A DNA stretch of 64,000 nt from Marinifilum sp965230805 (GTDB lineage Bacteria; Bacteroidota; Bacteroidia; Bacteroidales; Marinifilaceae), in contig NZ_OZ246019.1 in assembly GCF_965230805.1 (NCBI RefSeq), positions 1,736,001 through 1,800,000 of the forward strand, read 5' to 3'. Numbering within the stretch: position 1 is the stretch's first letter; every line of letters starts with the position of its first letter. Of the stretch, positions 25,745-33,706 are shown piece by piece. The translations under genes were made by a program, and so were the position numbers. The notes beneath the pieces are model-generated. The model had not been told where the DNA came from and ran no database searches. It saw only the letters and a program-made list of their open reading frames with translations.

Positions 25745-25799
25745 TGATAACCGATAACTGATAACCGATAACTGATAACTGACAACCGATAACTGATAA
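25745..25799. repeat. 7-bp tandem repeat between ribD and ribE
   Basis: About eight copies of a heptamer alternating GATAACC and GATAACT (one GACAACC) fill the ribD-ribE gap exactly up to the ATG of ribE. The run of TAA triplets closes all frames. Slippage could change the gene spacing. Confidence 0.85.
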
Positions 25800-26453
25800 A
25801 TGTTTACAGGACTAATAGAAGAAATAGGACAGATAAAAGCCATAAAACAAGGAGCAAAATCGATTCGTTTGAGTATTGCTGCCAGTAAAATTATGGATGA
25901 TGTGAAATTGGGCGATAGTATAGCTACCAATGGCATTTGTCTGACAGTGGTAAGCTTCGACACGGCCGGTTTTACAGCGGATGTAATGCCTGAAACCATG
26001 AATAGAACCAATTTTGGATCGCTCGGGCTTGGTAGCAAAGTGAATTTGGAGAGAGCTGTTCGCGTTGGCGACAGGTTGGGAGGCCACATGGTAAGCGGTC
26101 ATGTTGATGGATTAGGCGAAATCCTAGGCCAGGAAAAAGATGATAATGCCATTTGGGTAAGTATTGCTGCTCCTAAAAACATCCTGAAATATGTAATTGA
26201 GAAAGGATCAATTGCCATTGATGGAATTAGCCTAACAGTGGCTTATGTAGATGATAAGGTATTTAAGGTGTCAATTATTCCTTTAACACAGGACGACACT
26301 ACTTTAGTAGCTAAAAAGGTCGGAGAAAAAGTAAATCTCGAGTGTGACATGACGGCGAAGTACATCGAAAAATTCATGTTTCACCGAGAAGAGGAAAAAT
26401 CACAGAAAACAGATATTTCGATGGATTTTTTAAGAGAAAACGGATTTGTATAA
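25800..26453 (+). CDS. ribE: Riboflavin synthase, alpha subunit
   Basis: A 217-residue trimeric enzyme that converts two 6,7-dimethyl-8-ribityllumazines into riboflavin and a pyrimidine. It has the classic two lumazine-binding repeats: MFTGLIEEIGQI .. SIATNGICLTVV (1-95) and GHVDGLGEI .. GSIAIDGISLTVA (96-190). The N-terminal MFTGLIEE is the standard start. It follows ribD after the heptamer array and precedes ribBA by 24 nt. Confidence 0.96.
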   Translation: MFTGLIEEIGQIKAIKQGAKSIRLSIAASKIMDDVKLGDSIATNGICLTVVSFDTAGFTADVMPETMNRTNFGSLGLGSKVNLERAVRVGDRLGGHMVSGHVDGLGEILGQEKDDNAIWVSIAAPKNILKYVIEKGSIAIDGISLTVAYVDDKVFKVSIIPLTQDDTTLVAKKVGEKVNLECDMTAKYIEKFMFHREEEKSQKTDISMDFLRENGFV

Positions 26454-26477
26454 ACAAAACAACAAACCAGATAAGGA

Positions 26478-27716
26478 ATGGAATTTCATACTATTGAAGA
26501 GGCGATTGAAGACATCAAACAAGGTAAGATGATTGTGGTGGTGGATGATGAAGATCGCGAGAATGAAGGTGATTTATTAATGGCAGCCGAAAAGGCTACT
26601 CCTGAGACAATTAACTTTATGGCACGTCAGGCTAGAGGGTTAATCTGTATGCCAATAGTTAAAGAGCGTTTGGATGAGTTGGATATCGATATGATGGTAT
26701 ACAATAACACCGATGCCAAGCAAACTGCCTTTACCGTTAGTATTGACGCAGCTGATTGCAAAACCGGAATTTCTGCTCACGAACGTGCTCACACCATTAA
26801 AAGAGTATTGGAAAAAGATGCCAAGCCTAAGGATTTTACTCGCCCAGGGCATATTTTTCCGTTGGTGGCTCGTAAAAACGGAGTATTGGTTCGTGCAGGC
26901 CATACCGAGGCTGCTGTTGATTTGGCTCGCATGGCGGGCTGTTACCCGGCTGGCGTAATCTGCGAAATCATGAACGAAGATGGCACTATGGCTCGTGTTC
27001 CTGAACTAAAGGAGTACTGCCAAAAGCACAATCTTAAAATGATCTCTATAGCTGATCTGATTGAGTATCGTCGTAAGACAGAAAGCATGATCGAAAAGAT
27101 TACAGAAACTGCTATGCCAACCAAGCACGGCGAGTTCAGAGCTCATGGTTATATCAATAAAATTACTGGCGAGCATCATGTTGCCCTGGTAAAAGGAAAT
27201 GTAGACACCAACGAACCTGTTTTAACTCGCGTTCATTCCGAATGCCTTACCGGTGATGCTTTTGGTTCGCTTCGATGCGATTGCGGAGAACAGCTGCAGG
27301 AAGCTTTAAGAAGAATAGAAGAAGCAGGCCGTGGTGTTCTTTTGTACATGCGCCAGGAAGGTCGTGGAATTGGCCTGATCAACAAACTTCGTGCATACCA
27401 ACTGCAAGATATGGGTATGGATACTGTTGAAGCGAACCTTGCTCTTGGCTTTAAAGCTGACTTGCGTGATTATGGAATTGGAGCTGCAATTCTGGCTGAT
27501 TTAGGGGTTAAAAACTTAAACCTGATGACCAACAATCCATTAAAAGTTGCAGGCTTAAAAGGTTATGGAATCAAGATTGTTGAAAGAGAACAAATCGAAA
27601 TGTCACACCACGAAAAGAATGAATTTTACATGATGACCAAAATGAAGAAGATGGGTCACATGTTGCACCAGGATGTGAAGTGGAACCTTCAGAACGACGA
27701 TAAGAAAATAAAATAG
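26478..27716 (+). CDS. ribBA: Bifunctional DHBP synthase / GTP cyclohydrolase II (RibBA)
   Basis: A 412-residue fusion supplying both precursors of the lumazine. The RibB domain (1-205) shows VVDDEDRENEGDLLMAAEK, the Mg-binding acidic loop, and RPGHIFPLVARKNGVLVRAG and HTEAAVDLARM. The RibA domain (about 210-405) shows VHSECLTGDAFGSLRCDCGE with the zinc Cys residues, then LYMRQEGRGIGLINKL. All key residues of both halves appear intact. Confidence 0.96.
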   Translation: MEFHTIEEAIEDIKQGKMIVVVDDEDRENEGDLLMAAEKATPETINFMARQARGLICMPIVKERLDELDIDMMVYNNTDAKQTAFTVSIDAADCKTGISAHERAHTIKRVLEKDAKPKDFTRPGHIFPLVARKNGVLVRAGHTEAAVDLARMAGCYPAGVICEIMNEDGTMARVPELKEYCQKHNLKMISIADLIEYRRKTESMIEKITETAMPTKHGEFRAHGYINKITGEHHVALVKGNVDTNEPVLTRVHSECLTGDAFGSLRCDCGEQLQEALRRIEEAGRGVLLYMRQEGRGIGLINKLRAYQLQDMGMDTVEANLALGFKADLRDYGIGAAILADLGVKNLNLMTNNPLKVAGLKGYGIKIVEREQIEMSHHEKNEFYMMTKMKKMGHMLHQDVKWNLQNDDKKIK

Positions 27717-27837
27717 CAAATGTGGGATGAGTGAATAACTTTAAGTACTCGAGCTACTTTAAGCAGTTTTTATAATATCTGTTTAGATTAAAAAAGTTCA
27801 CTACTCACAATAAAAGAGAAAAATAAAATTAAAAGAT

Positions 27838-28299
27838 ATGAATACAATTGAAGGTAAATTAATTGCCGAAGGCCTTAAGTTTGGAATTGTAGCTGGCCGT
27901 TTTAACGAATTTATTGGCAGTAAATTATTAGGTGGCGCATTGGATGCAATCAAGCGTCATGGAGCATCAGAAAATGATGTGGATGTTGCTTGGGTTCCCG
28001 GAGCTTTCGAGATTCCCTTGATCGCAAAAAAAATGGTTAAGAGTGGTAAATATGATGCGGTAATCTGTTTGGGCGCTGTAATTAAAGGTTCTACTCCTCA
28101 TTTCGACTATGTATCTAACGAGGTAACCAAAGGTGTGGCAAGTGTTTCTTTAGAATCGGAAGTTCCTGTAATTTTTGGAGTATTAACTGTTGATACCATC
28201 GAACAGGCAATTGAGCGTGCAGGTACCAAAGCAGGAAACAAAGGCTACGAAGCTGCTGTTTCGGGTATTGAAATGGCTAATTTATTAAAGCAGTTGTAA
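27838..28299 (+). CDS. ribH: 6,7-dimethyl-8-ribityllumazine synthase
   Basis: A 153-residue lumazine synthase that condenses the RibA/D- and RibB-derived precursors. Motifs: FGIVAGRFNEFIGSKLLGGA, WVPGAFEIPLIAKKM, VICLGAVIKGSTPHFDYVSN with the catalytic His, and IFGVLTVDTIEQAIERAGTK. It is 121 nt after ribBA; the gap holds AAGTACTCGAGCTACTTTAAG but no obvious terminator, so it is probably still in the operon. A strong terminator follows. Confidence 0.95.
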   Translation: MNTIEGKLIAEGLKFGIVAGRFNEFIGSKLLGGALDAIKRHGASENDVDVAWVPGAFEIPLIAKKMVKSGKYDAVICLGAVIKGSTPHFDYVSNEVTKGVASVSLESEVPVIFGVLTVDTIEQAIERAGTKAGNKGYEAAVSGIEMANLLKQL

Positions 28300-28331
28300 T
28301 TTGTTTTCAGCAACAAGTTGCCAGATTAAAA

Positions 28332-28379
28332 AACTGCCATCTAGCTTGAGATTTTTTCTCAGTAGATGGCAGTTTTTTT
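28332..28379 (+). terminator. Terminator of the riboflavin operon
   Basis: Perfect 12-bp stem AACTGCCATCTA / TAGATGGCAGTT with a 19-nt loop and a T-run. Confidence 0.92.
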
Positions 28380-28414
28380 AGCTGCGTGCTGTGAGTGGAT
28401 CAGCGACAGCTGTC

Positions 28415-29440
28415 TTAAAAAAGCTTTAGCATTCTAACTTCTTCCTGAGTTAGGAATCTCCATTTCCCTCTTGGAATGTTTTTCTTGGTAATTCCTGCAA
28501 AGAAAACACGATCCAACTTTTCAACCGTATAGCCCAGGTGTTCGAAAATTCGGCGTACAATTCTGTTTTTGCCAGAGTGAATTTCGATACCTACCTGTTT
28601 CTTGTCTTTCTGATCTGCAAAACTAATAGCATCCGATTTGATAAAGCCATCTTCCAATTCCAATCCTTTATCCACCATATCCAGTTCCTCTTGCGAGATT
28701 TCACGATCGAGAAATACATGATAGATCTTTTTCTTATTATAGCTTGGGTGAGTCAAACGCTTGGTTAAATCACCATCATTGGTAAAAAGCAACACTCCGG
28801 TTGTCATCCTATCCAATCTTCCTACAGGGTAAACCCTTTCGGTGCAAGCATTTTTAATCAGGTCGATTACAGTTCTTCTTCCCATCGGATCATCCAAGGT
28901 GGTAACAAAATCTTTTGGTTTGTTCAGAACAAGGTACACTTTGGCTTCCGGACTCAATAAATTACCATCCATACATACCTTATCTTTAAGATTTACTTTG
29001 GTGCCAACCTCGGTAACTACTTTTCCATTTACACTTACTCGCCCCTCTGCAATTCTTGAATCTGCCTCGCGTCTTGAGCATTCTCCGGAATTGGCAATAA
29101 ATCTGTTCAATCTAAGAATGCCATCTTTTGGCCCCCTCATTCTGGCATGCTCTAGCTGCTTCTTCTTGCTGTAATGTCTTTTTTGCAATTCCTCCTTGTT
29201 CGGACCATTTTCATCAAACCTTTTCTTTGATCTGGCTTTAAATGGCTTTTTTTGATCCGATTGTCTTGAAAACCTTTTCTTGCCATCCGGATTTTCTGAA
29301 AAATCTTTCTTCCTTCTTTCCCTTCCTTCTGAATCACCCTTAAAATCCGACTTCGATTCATCAGATTTATTTCCGCTATATCTTTTTGATCGGTAGTTTG
29401 TCTTTTCTCTCCTTGGTTTACCGTAAGTCTTTTCTTCCAT
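28415..29440 (-). CDS. rluB: RluB/RsuA-type rRNA pseudouridine synthase with basic N-terminal tail
   Basis: A 341-residue pseudouridine synthase. Residues 1-100 form a very Lys/Arg/Ser-rich low-complexity tail that would bind RNA and is common in Bacteroidota homologues. The S4 domain follows (about 108-155, LRLNRFIANSGECSRREADS), then the RsuA-family catalytic domain with YPVGRLDRMTTGVLLFTNDG, where the Asp of GRLD is the nucleophile, and the C-terminal GKNRIVRRIFEHLGY. It likely modifies 23S rRNA near position 2605, but RluE/F-like specificity cannot be excluded. Confidence 0.88.
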   Translation of the reverse strand: MEEKTYGKPRREKTNYRSKRYSGNKSDESKSDFKGDSEGRERRKKDFSENPDGKKRFSRQSDQKKPFKARSKKRFDENGPNKEELQKRHYSKKKQLEHARMRGPKDGILRLNRFIANSGECSRREADSRIAEGRVSVNGKVVTEVGTKVNLKDKVCMDGNLLSPEAKVYLVLNKPKDFVTTLDDPMGRRTVIDLIKNACTERVYPVGRLDRMTTGVLLFTNDGDLTKRLTHPSYNKKKIYHVFLDREISQEELDMVDKGLELEDGFIKSDAISFADQKDKKQVGIEIHSGKNRIVRRIFEHLGYTVEKLDRVFFAGITKKNIPRGKWRFLTQEEVRMLKLF

Positions 29441-29563
29441 TTTTTGACTGTATGATCAATGTTTTGAACTTGCAAAGGTATTAATTATCAAAGAATATAT
29501 TTAAGCAATACCGGTTTTATTATGAAACTACCATGATTAAAATCATTAATAAACATGTACAAT

Positions 29564-29830
29564 AACGTGAGTTCGACGTAAAATTCGTTCACAGTTTGAT
29601 CTGATTTTGAGTAGAAATTTTCTCAAATTTTCGAAGGAATATCGGTATATTTCAAGAAGATTTGAGGAAATTTATGCCGAAAGCAGGCAAACACATAATG
29701 GAAAGTTCTCTTTACGACAGCTTCACATTAAAAATTCCTCAAAATAGCCCGCTATTCTTTCCAAATTTTTAATGCAAATCTATCCCAAATAGAACTTTCT
29801 GTGGATAGAATTTTACGTCGAACTCACGTT
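29564..29830 (+). mobile_element. MITE-like element, copy 4 (267 bp, with target duplication)
   Basis: Consensus copy with perfect 23-bp terminal inverted repeats starting AACGTGAGTTCGACGTAAAA. It is flanked by a perfect 5-bp direct repeat ACAAT (29559-29563 and 29831-29835). It sits in the 663-bp divergent region between rluB and glmM. The rest of that region is A/T-rich and holds a TACATTTG -7-like box at 30015-30022 before glmM. Confidence 0.9.
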
Positions 29831-30103
29831 ACAATAATGATTGTTTTAATTTATTCTTTTTAAAAGATGGAGGCATAATCCTATCTACTGTGATATCTTT
29901 TATCCTGGAATAAACTTAAAAGGATAAGAATACCAGGTTTATTTCATGCTAACATCTGGTATAAAATGTTAAAAAGTTGATTTTAGTTATTCCATATAAT
30001 ATTCTAGTTTTTTTTACATTTGTGCGAAGTGAATATTGTAGATTACAAATAGTTCAAAAGCCAAATATTGTATTGACTGTAAACATTAAATTAAAATAAT
30101 AAA

Positions 30104-31492
30104 ATGGCATTAATTAAATCAATTTCCGGTATTCGTGGTACGATTGGTGGAAAAGTAGGAGAAGGATTAAGTCCTCTTGATGTAGTCAAATTCTCTGCTG
30201 CATATGGCACTTGGGCATTGCGCCGACACGAAGGAAAAAAGATAAAAGTGGTTGTAGGTCGCGACGCACGCATCTCTGGCGAAATGGTAGATAAATTGGT
30301 TGTAGGCACATTAATGGGATTAGGAATTGATGTGATTGAAATTGGATTGGCATCAACTCCTACCACCGAGTTTGCGGTAACCGAAGAAAAAGCCGAGGGA
30401 GGTATTATCTTAACTGCTAGTCACAATCCAAAGCAATGGAATGCACTTAAGTTACTAAACGAGAAAGGTGAATTCCTAAACGATGAGGATGGTAAGCTTG
30501 TGCTAAGCATTGCCGAGCAAGAAGATTTCTTGTTTGCCGAAGTAGATGATTTAGGTCAGATTACTTATGCAGAAGATTATACTCAAAAGCATATCGACCA
30601 TGTTTGTCAACTTGATTTAGTTGATGTGGAAGCCATTAAAAAGGCAAACTTTTCGGTTGCTGTGGATGCTGTAAATTCAGTTGGTGGAACTGCAATTCCC
30701 GGCATGCTAAAAGCATTGGGAGTGAAAAATGTTGTGGAATTGTACTGTGAGCCAAATGGTCAGTTCCCACACAATCCGGAACCACTTCCCGAAAACCTAA
30801 CTGCCATTGCTGATGTTATGAAAGAAGGCAAGGCTGATTTGGGTTTTGTAGTCGATCCTGATGTGGATAGACTGGCTATTGTTAACGAAGACGGAAGCAT
30901 GTTTGGAGAAGAGTATACTCTTGTTGCTTGTGCCGATTACGTATTGGCTAATACTCCTGGAAATACCGTTTCAAATCTTTCTTCGACAAGGGCATTAAGA
31001 GATGTAACAGAAAAACACAAGGGTGCTTATGAGGCTTCAGCAGTTGGCGAGGTGAATGTGGTTACAAAAATGAAAACCAACAATGCCGTAATTGGTGGCG
31101 AAGGTAATGGAGGAATTATTTATCCGGCCAGTCATTACGGTCGTGATGCATTGGTTGGCGTAGGCTTGTTCTTGAGTCACCTGGCAAAAACAGGAATGAA
31201 ATCTTCTGAATTGAGAGCTTCTTACCCCAATTACTTCATATCTAAGAATAAGATCGAGTTAACTCCGGAAATTGATGTTGATGCAGTGCTTGTGGCAATG
31301 AAAGAAAGGTACAAGCATGAAAAAGTAAATGATATTGATGGCGTTAAGATTGATTTTGCCAATGAATGGGTGCATTTAAGAAAATCAAATACCGAACCTA
31401 TTATCAGAATTTATTCTGAGAGTGAAAATGAAGAAACAGCAAACCAATTGGCCGAAAAAATCATTTCAGAAATCAAAGAGATCATTAATTAA
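30104..31492 (+). CDS. glmM: Phosphoglucosamine mutase family protein
   Basis: A 462-residue alpha-D-phosphohexomutase. Start MALIKSISGIRGTIGG is that of GlmM, which interconverts glucosamine 6- and 1-phosphate for peptidoglycan and lipid A. The phosphoserine loop is ILTASHNPKQWNALK (Ser106), the Mg loop is DPDVDRLAIV, the sugar loop is GGEGNGG, and the phosphate-binding loop is RKSNTEPIIRIYSE. Bacteroidota often carry several paralogues, so phosphomannomutase activity is possible. Confidence 0.88.
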   Translation: MALIKSISGIRGTIGGKVGEGLSPLDVVKFSAAYGTWALRRHEGKKIKVVVGRDARISGEMVDKLVVGTLMGLGIDVIEIGLASTPTTEFAVTEEKAEGGIILTASHNPKQWNALKLLNEKGEFLNDEDGKLVLSIAEQEDFLFAEVDDLGQITYAEDYTQKHIDHVCQLDLVDVEAIKKANFSVAVDAVNSVGGTAIPGMLKALGVKNVVELYCEPNGQFPHNPEPLPENLTAIADVMKEGKADLGFVVDPDVDRLAIVNEDGSMFGEEYTLVACADYVLANTPGNTVSNLSSTRALRDVTEKHKGAYEASAVGEVNVVTKMKTNNAVIGGEGNGGIIYPASHYGRDALVGVGLFLSHLAKTGMKSSELRASYPNYFISKNKIELTPEIDVDAVLVAMKERYKHEKVNDIDGVKIDFANEWVHLRKSNTEPIIRIYSESENEETANQLAEKIISEIKEIIN

Positions 31493-31518
31493 GAAAATAC
31501 AAGCTTTATTTAAGTTAA

Positions 31519-31549
31519 GTGCATTGATTTATTTCAATGCGCTTTTTTT
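31519..31549 (+). terminator. Terminator of glmM
   Basis: Stem GTGCATTGA / TCAATGCGC (one G-T pair) with a short A/T loop and seven T. Confidence 0.82.
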
Positions 31550-31998
31550 GTTTATAAAAGAAAAAATTCCGTAACCGTTTGCGTATTGTCGATTCAATCT
31601 TCCCCAGCGTCAGAAATAAATTGCATGTCGGCAAAAACACCCTTTAACATTGGGCTTGCTTTTCGGTGCAATTGCTGTTAATACTAGAAGACCTCTTTAT
31701 CGTTTATTCTTAAAATGCGATATAATGGTGTTTTCGTCCAGCTTAAAATCTCTAAATATGTCAGAAACTGGATGTTTATTGAGTATTTTTTATATATTTA
31801 AAAATAGCTGTTAAAAAGCAGGTCTTTTTCTAGTTCTAAATATGGCATTGTGTTTATATTTGCTGACGAATTAAAGAAAAAAATCTATATTAATTAAGAA
31901 CCAAATAATAATGAATGAATATTGCTTAATCAATTTACTCCTGATAACTGGGATTATTTTAAGTAGATTGTAAAGCGCCTTACTAAAAACTTACTGAT
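31550..31998. other. Non-coding region upstream of mdh
   Basis: No tRNA, repeat or coding frame is visible. A TATATTTG box at 31855-31862 matches the Bacteroidota -7 element but has no TTTG at the usual distance, so it is a weak promoter candidate with a 5' leader of about 130 nt for mdh. Confidence 0.4.
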
Positions 31999-32937
31999 AT
32001 GAAGATTACCGTAGTTGGTGCAGGGAATGTGGGGGCAACCTGTGCAAATTGTATCGCTCAAAAAGAGTTGGCTAACGAAGTGGTACTGGTGGATATTAAA
32101 GATGGATTGGCAGAAGGTAAAGCATTAGATATGTGGCAGACTGCTCCAATTATCTATTACGACACAAGAGTTAAAGGTGTAACCAACGATTATTCTGCAA
32201 CAGCTGGATCCGAAGTGGTAGTGATTACTTCGGGAGTACCCCGTAAGCCAGGTATGAGTCGCGATGACCTAATTGCAACCAATGCGGGTATCGTAAAATC
32301 AGTTACCGAAAATGTAATTGCTTACTCTCCCGATGCCATTATTATTATTGTATCAAATCCTTTGGATGTGATGACTTATGCTGCATTTTTAACAGCAAAA
32401 AAATCATCAAACAAAGTGTTTGGTATGGCTGGTGTATTAGATACAGCACGCTACCGTGCTTTTTTGGCAGAAGAGTTAAATGTATCTCCTAAAGATATTC
32501 GCGCTTTGTTGATGGGAGGCCATGGTGATACTATGGTTCCACTTCCAAGATATACTACCGTTGCCGGTATTCCTGTTACTGATTTGATTGATGAAGATAA
32601 ATTAAATGTCATTATTGAAAGAACTAAGTTCGGTGGTGGCGAACTGGTAAACCTAATGGGTACTTCGGCTTGGTATGCTCCGGGAGCGGCAGCAGCACAA
32701 ATGGTAGAAGCTATCGTTCGTGATCAAAAAAGAATTTTCCCAGTATGTGCTCTATTGAATGGTGAATACGGAATGAAAGATATTTATCTTGGAGTTCCTG
32801 TAAAACTTGGTAGAAATGGTATCGAAGAAATTATTGAAGTTAAATTAAACAAAGACGAAATGGCATTGCTGAAAGATTCAGCAGCAGCCGTGAAGTCGGT
32901 TATGAAAGTTTTGGATGAAATGAACATTATGGCCTAA
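31999..32937 (+). CDS. mdh: Malate dehydrogenase
   Basis: A 312-residue NAD-dependent enzyme of the lactate/malate family that oxidises malate to oxaloacetate. The NAD motif is VVGAGNVGATCANCI, the adenine-ribose Asp is in VVLVDIKDGLAEGKALD, the substrate loop SGVPRKPGMSRDDL carries the Arg typical of malate dehydrogenase instead of the lactate-specific Gln, and the catalytic His is in MGGHGDTMVPL. The subclass is the LDH-like bacterial MDH (about 310 residues). It is monocistronic, followed by a strong terminator. Confidence 0.95.
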   Translation: MKITVVGAGNVGATCANCIAQKELANEVVLVDIKDGLAEGKALDMWQTAPIIYYDTRVKGVTNDYSATAGSEVVVITSGVPRKPGMSRDDLIATNAGIVKSVTENVIAYSPDAIIIIVSNPLDVMTYAAFLTAKKSSNKVFGMAGVLDTARYRAFLAEELNVSPKDIRALLMGGHGDTMVPLPRYTTVAGIPVTDLIDEDKLNVIIERTKFGGGELVNLMGTSAWYAPGAAAAQMVEAIVRDQKRIFPVCALLNGEYGMKDIYLGVPVKLGRNGIEEIIEVKLNKDEMALLKDSAAAVKSVMKVLDEMNIMA

Positions 32938-32959
32938 TCGGTTCATTTTATTAAAGGGA

Positions 32960-32993
32960 AGAGGTTGTCTCATATGAGATGACCTCTTTTTTT
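32960..32993 (+). terminator. Terminator of mdh
   Basis: Stem AGAGGTTGTCTC / GAGATGACCTCT (one G-T pair) with an ATAT loop and seven T. Confidence 0.92.
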
Positions 32994-33120
32994 GCATTAA
33001 TAAAACCAGACTAAATCGCAAAATTCAAAATTAAATCCGTCTATCAACAAGAATTTTTAGTTCAGTAATCTTAGCACAAAATAAGTTTGCTTTTGCTATA
33101 TTTGCTCACCTTTGCACAAA

Positions 33121-33564
33121 ATGAAAAAAATGATTGAAATACCCATAGAAGTTGTTGAGCTGGAAGAGAATAGTTTTCACTTGTTGATTGAGTGTAAGAT
33201 CAACTCAGATCAGAAAGGTGAAATGGTGATTGACACAGGTGCTTCGAAAACTGTGCTTGATAATAACTTTGTGGATGATTATCAAAAAATAGAAAAAGAA
33301 GAATCTGAAGTAAAATCAAGAGGCTTAGGAGCAGGAAGCATAGAAACAGAGATGGCCAAAATCGACAGGTTTAAAGTGGGAACTCTATGCATAAATCAAT
33401 TTTCTTGCGCCCTAATTGATCTATCCGGAATTAACGAAATGTATCGCCAGTATTGCAATCGAGAGATATGCGGATTGCTTGGTAGCGACTTCCTTTTAAA
33501 GTATAATGGAATTATTGATTACAGCAGAAGAGTTTTACAATTAAGCACAGACAGAGTTGGCTGA
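33121..33564 (+). CDS. Retropepsin-like aspartic protease family protein
   Basis: A 147-residue protein with a single pepsin-type active site: the catalytic loop VIDTGASKTVLD (about residue 37) and the later GLLGSDFL that is the flap/dimer-side landmark of retroviral-like proteases. A homodimer would be needed for activity. There is no signal peptide or membrane helix, so it should act in the cytoplasm. The ATG at 33121 was used; another follows at 33130. A TATATTTG box at 33097-33104 would give a very short leader. Substrate unknown. It precedes secDF by 142 nt on the same strand. Confidence 0.8.
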   Translation: MKKMIEIPIEVVELEENSFHLLIECKINSDQKGEMVIDTGASKTVLDNNFVDDYQKIEKEESEVKSRGLGAGSIETEMAKIDRFKVGTLCINQFSCALIDLSGINEMYRQYCNREICGLLGSDFLLKYNGIIDYSRRVLQLSTDRVG

Positions 33565-33706
33565 ATTTACAAAGGACTGTAAATCCATAAAATGCTAGTT
33601 ATTATGGGACAAAGGAATTTGAAAAAAATTAATATATTTGTGCGTTAATTTGCGGTTGGAAATATAAAATACCACATAAAGTAAGAATTTATTTAAACCT
33701 AAACAC

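Noticed and set aside
29152..29475. Basic 107-codon frame on the minus strand
   Set aside because: Alternative frame of the Lys/Arg-rich N-terminal tail of the pseudouridine synthase.
31550..31998. tRNA gene in a long gap
   Set aside because: No cloverleaf, no GGTTCGAATCC-type T-arm in this or other gaps of the window.
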